A stretch of DNA of 5,416 nt. Source: Candidatus Aminicenantota bacterium. Lineage in GTDB: Bacteria; Acidobacteriota; UBA6911; RPQK01; JAJDTT01. The position numbers and the translations under genes are program-made. Below, piece after piece: positions 1 to 5,416 of this stretch. The stretch lies in NCBI GenBank assembly GCA_026706325.1, contig JAPOYZ010000461.1, positions 1 to 5,416 on the forward strand, in the 5' to 3' direction. The notes below the pieces were generated by a model, which made no database searches, had not been told where the DNA came from, and saw nothing but the letters and a program-made list of their open reading frames with translations. Numbering within the stretch: the stretch's first letter is position 1; each line of letters opens with the position of its first letter.

Positions 1-1
1 C

Positions 2-9
2 AAGGAGGT
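2..9 (+). promoter_or_regulatory. Strong Shine-Dalgarno (AAGGAGGT) for the first sulfatase
   Basis: AAGGAGGT is almost a full complement of the 16S rRNA 3' end. The GGAGG core ends 5 nt before GTG 14 and 8 nt before the adjacent TTG 17. It supports a start here rather than further upstream, and the signal peptide that follows agrees. Which of the two non-ATG codons is used cannot be decided from spacing alone. Confidence 0.8.
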
Positions 10-13
10 CATC

Positions 14-1489
14 GTGTTGAGATCTCATTCCCGTCTGCATTGGGGTGTGGCGCTGACTGCTCTTCTCTTGTTCTGTGGCTGTTCGCAAACCGGTCCGCCG
101 GACCCTTCGGAGGCCCGCCCGCCCAACATCGTTCTGGTCTTCATTGACGATATGGGGTACGCCGACATCGGCCCCTTCGGCGCCCGAGGTTACCCGACAC
201 CCAACCTGGCCCGCATGGCGGCGGAGGGCATGCGATTCACCGACTTTCAGGTTTCGGCCGCGACGTGCACGGCATCCCGGGCGGCCTTGATGACCGGCTG
301 CTATCACCGCCGGATCGGCTTGTACGGCGCTTTGGGTCCCAGCGCCGACATCGGCATCCACGAGCAGGAAGTCACTCTCGGTGAACTGTGTCGAAGCCGG
401 GGGTATGCCACGGCCTGTTTCGGGAAGTGGCACCTGGGCCACCATCCCAAGTTCCTGCCGCTGCAGCACGGCTTCGACGAATACTACGGCCTGCCCTATT
501 CCAACGACATGTGGCCCGGGCACCCCACCGCCGGGGACCGCTATCCCGATCTGCCCCTGATCGAAGGCAACCAAGTCCTCAATCCCAGTGTCACGGGGGA
601 AGATCAGAGTCTGCTCACAACCGAATACACGGAGCGTGCCGTCGACTTCATTGAGCGGAACCGGGATCGCCCCTTCCTGCTGTACCTGCCCCACAGCATG
701 GTCCATGTGCCGCTCTACGTCTCCGACAAGTTCAAGGGCCGCAGCGGGCGGGGCCTGTTCGGCGACGTGGTCATGGAGATCGACTGGTCCGTGGGACAGA
801 TCCTCGATGCCCTGGAACGCACCGGTCTGGACCGGCACACCCTGATGATCTTCACTTCCGACAACGGGCCCTGGCTCAGCTACGGCGATCACGCCGGGTC
901 CGCGGCTCCGCTGCGGGAAGGCAAGGGCACGTCGTTCGAAGGGGGAGTCCGGGTCCCCACCCTGATGCGCTGGCCGGGGCGGATCCCGGCGGGTGCGGAG
1001 TGCAACGAACTGGCCGCGACCATCGATGTCTTTCCCACGGTCGCGGCTCTGATCGGCGCGGAGCTGCCCGGACACAAGATCGATGGCAGGGACATCCGGT
1101 CCCTGATGTTCGCGGAACCCGGGGCTCGCTCGCCTCACGAGGCCTTCTTTTCCTATTACCGGAACGGTCAACTGCAGACCGTGCGGGACCGCCGCTGGAA
1201 GCTCCACTTTCCTCACCAGTACCGAACGCTGTCGGGCCGGGCCGGAGGGACCGGCGGCGACCCGGTCCCCTACGATCAGGCCGAGACCGGATTGGAGCTG
1301 TACGACCTGAAGCAGGATGTGGGAGAGACCACCGATCTTGCTTCCGTGCATCCCGAGGTGGTGGAGCGGCTGCGGCGGTACGCGGCCCGGGTCCGGGACG
1401 AGCTGGGGGACAAGCTCACCCAACGAGAAGGTCGAGGAATTCGGGGGCCCGGGGAACTCGGCCCGGACGACAGCCGTCTGGAGTGGTAG
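14..1489 (+). CDS. S1-family sulfatase, probable lipoprotein (arylsulfatase A-like)
   Basis: Hydrolyses sulfate esters, probably on a glycan, outside the cytoplasm. The 491-residue product starts with a basic n-region and a hydrophobic stretch (11-20) ending in LFCGC, a loose lipobox with Cys23 as the likely lipidated residue. The sulfatase fold follows: metal ligands Asp45-Asp46 in FIDDMGY, the formylglycine motif C85-T-A-S-R (the C-x-A-x-R variant of C-x-P-x-R), GKWHLG (Lys138, His140), His227 and His231, metal ligands Asp283-Asn284 in TSDNG, and Lys304 in REGKGTSFEGG. All expected catalytic positions are present and the length is normal for the family. It must be matured by a formylglycine-forming enzyme not seen here. 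The start is GTG 14, or TTG 17, both placed by the strong ribosome binding site at 2-9; the frame is open to the window edge, so an upstream start is not formally excluded. It converges with the minus-strand operon. The family call is firm; the substrate is unknown. Confidence 0.93.
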   Translation: MLRSHSRLHWGVALTALLLFCGCSQTGPPDPSEARPPNIVLVFIDDMGYADIGPFGARGYPTPNLARMAAEGMRFTDFQVSAATCTASRAALMTGCYHRRIGLYGALGPSADIGIHEQEVTLGELCRSRGYATACFGKWHLGHHPKFLPLQHGFDEYYGLPYSNDMWPGHPTAGDRYPDLPLIEGNQVLNPSVTGEDQSLLTTEYTERAVDFIERNRDRPFLLYLPHSMVHVPLYVSDKFKGRSGRGLFGDVVMEIDWSVGQILDALERTGLDRHTLMIFTSDNGPWLSYGDHAGSAAPLREGKGTSFEGGVRVPTLMRWPGRIPAGAECNELAATIDVFPTVAALIGAELPGHKIDGRDIRSLMFAEPGARSPHEAFFSYYRNGQLQTVRDRRWKLHFPHQYRTLSGRAGGTGGDPVPYDQAETGLELYDLKQDVGETTDLASVHPEVVERLRRYAARVRDELGDKLTQREGRGIRGPGELGPDDSRLEW

Positions 1490-1566
1490 TCCAGTCGAGC
1501 CTGGAAATCCAGGTTTGGTGGCTGCCGGTACGCCAGTCCGGTTTGAGAAACCAGGTGGCTGCCGGC
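1485..1566. repeat. Two tandem imperfect hairpin repeats between convergent genes
   Basis: Unit 1 (1485-1528) and unit 2 (1527-1565) share a left arm, GGTAGTCCAGTC versus GGTACGCCAGTC (10 of 12 identical), and an exact right arm, GGTGGCTGCCGG at 1517-1528 and 1554-1565. The middles differ. Each unit folds on itself. Unit 1 has a 5-bp perfect tip (CCTGG, loop AAAT, CCAGG) extended by GU and Watson-Crick pairs out to about 1485/1526. Unit 2 has a tip GGTTT, loop GAG, AAACC, then GCCA with TGGC and GCCGGTA with TGCCGGC out to 1524/1566. Where the arms differ (GT versus CG at 1489-1490 and 1531-1532), a pair opposite the conserved C and a one-base bulge can still form in both. Unit 1 contains the TAG stop of the plus-strand sulfatase; unit 2 ends 6 nt before the minus-strand sulfatase stop codon. 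No repeat family is recognised. Confidence 0.75.
1485..1566. terminator. Possible bidirectional terminator or RNA 3'-end structure
   Basis: The two hairpins just described occupy nearly all of the 82-bp gap between the stops of two convergent genes, where a shared transcription terminator or a 3'-end stabilising structure is expected. They would form in either transcript because they are inverted repeats. Neither strand shows the U-tract of a classical intrinsic terminator after the stem, so a U-less terminator, a Rho-linked stop or simple mRNA protection are all possible. The position is good evidence; the function is inferred. Confidence 0.4.
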
Positions 1567-1571
1567 CGGCC

Positions 1572-3038
1572 CTACTTGTTCCCCGGCCTGGGCTGATTGC
1601 GGTATGGGGGCCACTCGATCCGCTGCGCCTCGTATCGCGGCCACTTCCAGGCGGGCCACACCGGGCTCTCCGCTTGGACATCGGCGTACATCGACCGCAA
1701 TCGGTCTGCAAGCCTGGCCAATTGCTGCGCCTCCCGTTCCGCCAGATCCTGGGTTTCGCCAACGTCGTCGCGAAGGTTGTACAGTTCGAACCGCGCCAGG
1801 CTCGCGGTCTTCAGCATCCTCATCTCGGCGGGCACGATGTCGGCCGTAACTCGCAGGTCGGGTTGGTCCAGGTGCGCCAGGATCTTCCAGTCGCCGGCGC
1901 GCATGGCGACTTTGGGCTTTCCGCGAGCCCGCAGGAAGTGCCAGTAGAGTGGCGCCTTCCGCTCGAGCGGTGCCCCCGCCAACAGTGGTCGAATGCTGAC
2001 TCCGTCGAGGCCGAGGCGTCCGGGAACGGCCACTCCGGCGAGATCGCAGAGCGTCGGCAGCAGATCGACGCCGCTGACGGGAACGTCCGACTCGGATCCC
2101 GCCTTTACATGTCCCGGCCAGCGGATGATGCCCGGGACGCGGATGCCGCCCTCGTAGAGATACCCCTTCTTGGCGCGCAAGGGACCCGCCGATCCGTGCG
2201 GGTGAATTCCCGTGATCGCCGGCCCGTTGTCGCTGGTGAAAAAGACGAAGGTGTTGTCGCGCAAACCAAGTTCGTCGATGGTCTGAACCAACCTTCCAAA
2301 GGAATCGTCGAGTTGCGTGATGTTGCCGTGGTGAGCTCGATAGCTGGGATCACGGGCACGATAGAGATCGGCGAAACGCTTGTCGCTCGCGATCGGCTCG
2401 TGCGGCTCGTGGTAGCAGACATACATGAAGAACGGCTTGGTCTTGTCCCGGACCTCTTTCAGCCAGTGAATGGCCTCGTCGGTCACCAGCGGCGCGGCAT
2501 AGCCCTCGAGTTGTCCGGCTGGCTTTCCGTTGCGGACGAAGTTGTTGGGATTGCGGTGATTCGGCAGGGCATTGTTCTGGGTGGAGAACCAGTAGTTGAA
2601 GCCATGATCCCGGGGTTGGGGTTGAGTCGGCAGATTGAAGTCGCCGTTCAGGTGCCATTTGCCGACGTGACAGGTGTCGTAACCGGCGTTCCGCAGCAGC
2701 GTCGCGACCGTGATCTCTTCCCTCCGGACGTGCATGGGAGAGAACATGGGAATCCAGTTGTGCACGCCGGCCCGATAGGGCGTTCGCCCCGTCATGAACC
2801 CGGTCCGCGCCGGGGAGCAATTCGGCGCCGCCGCGTAGCAGCTCGTCAACCGCAGTCCTTCGCGCGCGAGCTGGTCGAGGTTGGGCGTCTTGATCTTGGG
2901 ATGACCGTAACAGGCCAAGTCACCATAACCCAGATCATCCGCCAGCACGATCAGGAAGTTCGGCCGCTTGCTCCCCTGGGCGACCGCGGACGCGACGATA
3001 AGGAACGCCAGAAAAGGGACGATCGTTCGGAGCGTCAT
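1572..3038 (-). CDS. S1-family sulfatase, secreted, canonical active site
   Basis: Exported sulfatase that cleaves sulfate esters. The 488-residue product begins with a signal peptide: basic Arg4, hydrophobic 6-19, likely cleavage after AVA at residue 20. The catalytic signature is complete: Asp34-Asp35 in LADDLGYGD, formylglycine motif C74-S-P-A-R, GKWHL (Lys127, His129), His210 and His213 in YHEPHEP, Asp270-Asn271 in TSDNG, and Lys290-Lys291 before GYLYEGGIRVP. The C-terminal subdomain contains FELYNLRDDVGETQDLA, usual for this family. The tail is rich in Trp, Pro and Arg (about 460-488), which is unusual but of unknown meaning. ATG 3038 is preceded by a GAGGAG ribosome binding site. It is the last gene of the minus-strand set, 49 bp after the preceding sulfatase, so co-transcription is likely. 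The substrate is unknown; sulfated polysaccharide is the natural guess. Confidence 0.94.
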   Translation of the reverse strand: MTLRTIVPFLAFLIVASAVAQGSKRPNFLIVLADDLGYGDLACYGHPKIKTPNLDQLAREGLRLTSCYAAAPNCSPARTGFMTGRTPYRAGVHNWIPMFSPMHVRREEITVATLLRNAGYDTCHVGKWHLNGDFNLPTQPQPRDHGFNYWFSTQNNALPNHRNPNNFVRNGKPAGQLEGYAAPLVTDEAIHWLKEVRDKTKPFFMYVCYHEPHEPIASDKRFADLYRARDPSYRAHHGNITQLDDSFGRLVQTIDELGLRDNTFVFFTSDNGPAITGIHPHGSAGPLRAKKGYLYEGGIRVPGIIRWPGHVKAGSESDVPVSGVDLLPTLCDLAGVAVPGRLGLDGVSIRPLLAGAPLERKAPLYWHFLRARGKPKVAMRAGDWKILAHLDQPDLRVTADIVPAEMRMLKTASLARFELYNLRDDVGETQDLAEREAQQLARLADRLRSMYADVQAESPVWPAWKWPRYEAQRIEWPPYRNQPRPGNK

Positions 3039-3046
3039 GGGCGGTT

Positions 3047-3052
3047 CTCCTC
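3047..3052 (-). promoter_or_regulatory. Ribosome binding site (GAGGAG) of the last minus-strand sulfatase
   Basis: On the minus strand GAGGAG lies 8 nt upstream of ATG 3038. It fixes this start and shows that the gene has its own translation signal inside the 49-bp gap after the preceding sulfatase. Confidence 0.75.
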
Positions 3053-3087
3053 AAGAGAACTGTGGTTCCCGGCCCCTGGAACCGGCT

Positions 3088-4551
3088 CTATTGTTTCCGC
3101 AGCGGACGGTAGTCCGGGTGGCCGGCCGGGGCCAGCAGCCTCCGCGCCTTGGAACGGCCTCCCTTCCAGATGTCGTATTGCGGGTCGGCATACTCCTCGA
3201 AGAAACGGCGGAGTTCTTCGGCCATCTCCTTCTGTATGCTCGCGTGCTGCGGCTGGCCGTAGAGATTGAACCTCTCCTGCGGATCGTCGGCCATGTCGTA
3301 GAGTTCTGCCGGTCCGTCCGGCTGCCGGCGCGCCACGTACTTCCAGTCCTCGGTGCGCAACGAGCGGCAGCCCTCCATCTCGTAGAACATCCGGGTCTCC
3401 CAATCGATCTTCCGCCCCCGCAGGGCGGCCGCGAAGCTGCGTCCAGGGAGCTTCGGCTTCCGGGGAATCCGGTGTTTGAGGCCCAGGTACTCCAGGAGAC
3501 TGGGGAGGAAGTCGTAGTTGCTGACCATGATGCCGGTCTTCCCCGGCTTGATTCCCCGTGGATGGCGGAAGATCAGGGGGATCTGCATCATCAGATCATG
3601 CGCCGCGATGGGGCGGGTGTGATCGCCCATCCCCCATAATCCGTTCTGACCGCCCATCCAGCCCTGGTCGCCGGCGAAGATCACGATCGTGTTCTCTTCC
3701 AGCCCCAGCCGCTTCAGGGCCGCCATGACCTCGCCCACTCCGTCATCGACGGCGCTCACCTCGGCGGCGACCCGCCGGATGCTCACGATGTTGTTGTGGT
3801 AGGCCTTGTTGTTGTACTGCCAGGGGTGCACCGCGTCTCTCGGAAAGGACGGCAGGTACTTGTCGGCGTAATACGCCGCGTGGCGATTGCGCGCCGGCTC
3901 CAGCAGCAGCGGTCCGAGCCCGTAGGGGCCGTTGTAGGCCAGGTAGAGGAAGAACGGCTTTTCGCCACCCTGGTTCTGCTCAATGAAGCGGATCGCATGC
4001 TCGGTCCAGAGATCGGTCATGTACTTGGGCGTTTTCCTGATCTTGCCGTCCTGAATGATGGGGTCGTCGTAGAAGCTTCTCGTGCTTCCCCGGACCATCG
4101 TGATCCAGTAGGAGAACCCGTCCTGCGGCGTCATGTTGGCCCCCAGGTGCCACTTGCCGGAGAGGCCGCAGACGTAGCCTTCCGAGTGCAGGATCCCGGG
4201 CAGCGTGTCGAACTCCTTCAGGGTGTAGTAGGCCTCGGGGCCCACCATGTACTTGTTGTCGAGGAACGAGTGGAGGCCGTGCTGCGACGGGATCAGGCCG
4301 GTGAGGAACGTGGCGCGGGTCGGCGAGCAGACGGGATTGCTGCTCATTGCCCGGGTGAAGAGCATGCCCTCCGAAGCCAGCCGGTCGATATTCGGAGTCC
4401 GGATGTCCTGGTTGCCGTAGCATCCGAGGGTCCACGCGCCGTGATTGTCGGTCAGGATGAAGACGACGTTGGGCCGGGTGGCGGCCACAGCAGGGTCGGT
4501 CAGCAAGAGGAGAAGGGCCAGACCGGGGATCGCATTTCGCAAGAGGCTCAT
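3088..4551 (-). CDS. S1-family sulfatase, secreted, variant metal site
   Basis: Probable exported sulfatase of 487 residues. The signal peptide has Arg5, a Leu-rich core (10-17) and likely cleavage after AVA or AVAA (23-24). The formylglycine motif is C75-S-P-T-R, with SGKWHLG (Lys133, His135). Three usual active-site positions are changed: the first acidic pair is Asp35-Asn36 (LTDNHG) instead of Asp-Asp, the second is Asp295-Gln296 (AGDQGW) instead of Asp-Asn, and the usual histidine region reads AYNGPYG (Asn207). These fit a divergent but probably active subfamily rather than decay, since the frame is intact and the rest is conserved (ELYDMADDPQERFNL near the C-terminus). The frame stays open to 4869, but the extra N-terminus is low-complexity and lies antisense-free in another frame of the sialidase-like gene, so ATG 4551, directly before the signal peptide, is chosen. 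No clear Shine-Dalgarno precedes it. Middle gene of the likely operon. Confidence 0.9.
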   Translation of the reverse strand: MSLLRNAIPGLALLLLLTDPAVAATRPNVVFILTDNHGAWTLGCYGNQDIRTPNIDRLASEGMLFTRAMSSNPVCSPTRATFLTGLIPSQHGLHSFLDNKYMVGPEAYYTLKEFDTLPGILHSEGYVCGLSGKWHLGANMTPQDGFSYWITMVRGSTRSFYDDPIIQDGKIRKTPKYMTDLWTEHAIRFIEQNQGGEKPFFLYLAYNGPYGLGPLLLEPARNRHAAYYADKYLPSFPRDAVHPWQYNNKAYHNNIVSIRRVAAEVSAVDDGVGEVMAALKRLGLEENTIVIFAGDQGWMGGQNGLWGMGDHTRPIAAHDLMMQIPLIFRHPRGIKPGKTGIMVSNYDFLPSLLEYLGLKHRIPRKPKLPGRSFAAALRGRKIDWETRMFYEMEGCRSLRTEDWKYVARRQPDGPAELYDMADDPQERFNLYGQPQHASIQKEMAEELRRFFEEYADPQYDIWKGGRSKARRLLAPAGHPDYRPLRKQ

Positions 4552-4639
4552 CAACCAGAAGTATGTCGGCAACGTCCGGCGAATGAAACCGTCCAGGTGC
4601 GTTGGGAGACTCCGGGCCGCTGCGGTCCGCCACGGCGAC

Positions 4640-5140
4640 TCAAGACCCGGCCGGCGAAACGGCAGCGGCCTGCTCGGCGAAGACGTCAGTCGACAGGATC
4701 CGGTGGCGGTTGCCCTTGTCGTCGCAGTTGCCGAAGCCGAACATCCAGTGGTCCTCCCGCAGACGGACGAACTGTCCGTTGACAACGTTGTAGTAGTGAG
4801 CGAAATCGGTCCCGTCGGCGTTCTGCTGCACGATCCGCTCGGTGACCCAGGTCTTTCCCAGGTCGTCACTGCGAGTCATGAATGTCTCCTGGCCCCGGCC
4901 GTCTTCCGTGGGACGGAGAAAAATGAGTTCCAGCGTTCCCTTCCGGTACAGGAAGGAGGCTCCACAGGTGGGATAGCCTTGTTGGACGCGGTCGAACAGG
5001 ACCCGATAATTGGAGAATCGCAGAATCGTTCTCGTGGGCTCCCCCCGTCCGGAAGGCGGGGCGGCCAGGGCAGGAGCCGATCGGGCCGCCGTGAACAGGG
5101 TGCAGAGCAAAAGTGCTAGGGTGGCGGGTCTTCGAGCCAT
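4640..5140 (-). CDS. Short sialidase-like (BNR/Asp-box) secreted protein, probably truncated
   Basis: A 166-residue product with a clear signal peptide: Arg3-Arg4, hydrophobic 8-16 and cleavage probably after ALA at residue 26. The mature part holds one perfect Asp-box, S91-D-D-L-G-K-T-W98, the S-x-D-x-G-x-T-W turn of sialidase-type beta-propellers, preceded by beta-strand-like segments (GASFLYRKGTLELIFLRP) and followed by VVNGQFVRLREDHWMFGFG, which looks like the next blade. Full sialidases run to roughly 350 residues or more with several Asp-boxes, so only one to two blades of about six are present. The last 15 or so residues (FAEQAAAVSPAGS) are Ala-rich and unlike the fold. I found no continuation in the other two frames before the next gene. 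It is first in the minus-strand gene set, 88 bp before a sulfatase. It could be a decayed sialidase or a small glycan-binding protein; catalytic activity is unlikely. ATG 5140 is chosen for the signal peptide; the preceding GGGAA is only a weak ribosome binding site. Confidence 0.68.
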   Translation of the reverse strand: MARRPATLALLLCTLFTAARSAPALAAPPSGRGEPTRTILRFSNYRVLFDRVQQGYPTCGASFLYRKGTLELIFLRPTEDGRGQETFMTRSDDLGKTWVTERIVQQNADGTDFAHYYNVVNGQFVRLREDHWMFGFGNCDDKGNRHRILSTDVFAEQAAAVSPAGS

Positions 5141-5233
5141 TGGTGTTCCCGTGCCGGTCCGTGGTAGAAGTCCCGCGTAGCACCGAGACCGGAGCTCGGC
5201 CCGCAGGACAATGCCTGACGAATGAGCATGTTC

Positions 5234-5247
5234 GATCATATGTGATC
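5234..5247. repeat. Inverted repeat GATCA-N4-TGATC in the divergent spacer
   Basis: A 5-bp-armed palindrome, GATCATATGTGATC, containing CATATG, lies between the divergent starts at 5140 and 5364, about 94 bp upstream of the minus-strand start. Its position and two-fold symmetry would suit a dimeric regulator site, but it matches no consensus I recognise, and short palindromes occur by chance. Confidence 0.3.
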
Positions 5248-5279
5248 CGGAAGCAATCCGGGCTGCCCGGATTCGGATC
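5244..5279. repeat. Two-part hairpin in the divergent spacer
   Basis: AATCCGGG, loop CTG, CCCGGATT (5255-5273) forms a perfect 8-bp stem. It is flanked by a further 6 complementary bases, GATCCG (5244-5249) and CGGATC (5274-5279), with a 5-nt bulge GAAGC on the left side, giving 14 pairs in all. It sits 85 bp or more upstream of the plus-strand start at 5364 and could lie in that gene's 5' leader. No U-tract follows on either strand. It overlaps the smaller palindrome at 5234-5247, so the two may be alternative pairings. Confidence 0.4.
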
Positions 5280-5351
5280 CGGTGGAGGCGCCCCGGCGGT
5301 TTTCGCCACGAACCGCCGGCCCTGCCGCCGGGAAGAGGTCTCGCCCGGGTC

Positions 5352-5357
5352 AGGAGG
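5352..5357 (+). promoter_or_regulatory. Shine-Dalgarno (AGGAGG) for the gene at the right edge
   Basis: AGGAGG lies 6 nt before ATG 5364, an ideal spacing. With the leader peptide that follows, it is the main reason for calling a gene start here although only 53 bases of it are in the window. Confidence 0.75.
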
Positions 5358-5363
5358 AAGAGG

Positions 5364-5416
5364 ATGAACCGACCGAACAGGAGCGCCCCGCCGTCCGACC
5401 GCCGAAGTTTCCTCAA
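5364..5416 (+). CDS. Start of a Tat-exported protein, cut by the window edge
   Basis: Only 17 whole codons are present: MNRPNRSAPPSDRRSFL, with codon 18 starting AA (Lys or Asn). The S-D-R-R-S-F-L-(K) stretch closely matches the twin-arginine signal S/T-R-R-x-F-L-K, with Asp before the Arg pair, and sits after a short polar n-region as Tat signals do. A strong AGGAGG ribosome binding site precedes ATG. The gene is divergent from the sialidase-like and sulfatase operon. In planctomycetes this leader type is frequent on DUF1501 proteins, Gfo/Idh/MocA-type oxidoreductases and other cofactor-bearing or prefolded enzymes, but the product cannot be identified from what is here. Confidence 0.7.
   Translation, partial: MNRPNRSAPPSDRRSFL

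Noticed and set aside
1485..1566. CRISPR array or integron attC site
   Set aside because: There are only two imperfect units with no uniform spacers, and no cas genes or integrase; the core-site sequences expected of attC were not seen.
1317..3269. A 650-codon open frame on the plus strand
   Set aside because: It lies antisense to a sulfatase with a full catalytic signature, has no recognisable domain, and long antisense frames are common in GC-rich coding DNA.
3796..4782. Other long plus-strand frames (3796-4782 and 4445-5119)
   Set aside because: Both are antisense to genes with clear motifs and show no signal peptide, domain or ribosome binding site.
4552..4869. N-terminal extension of the middle sulfatase to 593 residues
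   Set aside because: The extra residues are Ser/Thr/Arg/Pro-rich low complexity read from a different frame of the sialidase-like gene, and a normal signal peptide begins at ATG 4551.
5235..5256. A sigma70-type promoter for the minus-strand operon (TTGCTT and TATGAT)
   Set aside because: On the minus strand the two hexamers are only 10 bp apart, too close for a -35/-10 pair, so no promoter is called.
5113..5367. Plus-strand 84-codon frame whose TGA overlaps ATG 5364 as ATGA
   Set aside because: The ATGA overlap hints at translational coupling, but the peptide is Arg/Gly/Pro-rich with no recognisable fold, its start lies antisense within the sialidase-like gene, and GC-rich spacers often give such frames.
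5141..5416. Upstream extension of the sialidase-like frame to the window edge
   Set aside because: It would place an Arg-rich, unstructured stretch before a good signal peptide and would overlap the plus-strand gene start at 5364.

Overview
This 5.4 kb, GC-rich window looks like part of a bacterial chromosome that carries many sulfatases. Two things point to Planctomycetota, or more broadly the PVC group. Three different S1-family (formylglycine) sulfatases lie side by side. A fourth gene at the right edge starts with a twin-arginine-like leader (SDRRSFL) of a kind common in planctomycete exported proteins. The lineage is an inference from style; there is no rRNA or other marker here.

Layout. 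On the + strand, 14-1489 encodes a probable lipoprotein sulfatase with a near-perfect Shine-Dalgarno in front of a GTG or TTG start. The - strand carries three genes in a row, read from right to left: a short, apparently truncated BNR/Asp-box (sialidase-like) secreted protein (5140 to 4640), a secreted sulfatase with an altered metal site (4551 to 3088), and a canonical secreted sulfatase (3038 to 1572). Gaps of 88 and 49 bp suggest one operon. The + strand sulfatase converges on this operon. Between the two stop codons, and including the first one, are two tandem copies of a hairpin-forming repeat (1485-1566). At the right edge a new + strand gene starts at 5364, divergent from the operon; only its first 17 complete codons are present. 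The 223-bp divergent spacer holds two inverted repeats.

Function. All four complete products carry export signals and would act in the periplasm or at the cell surface. Three sulfatases plus a sialidase-like fold suggest a scavenging locus for a sulfated glycan, where sulfate groups are removed from different positions. The substrate cannot be read from the sequence. No formylglycine-generating enzyme, glycoside hydrolase, transporter or mobile element is visible in the window. The least explained parts are the tandem structured repeat between the convergent genes, the truncated sialidase-like gene and the unusual metal site of the middle sulfatase.
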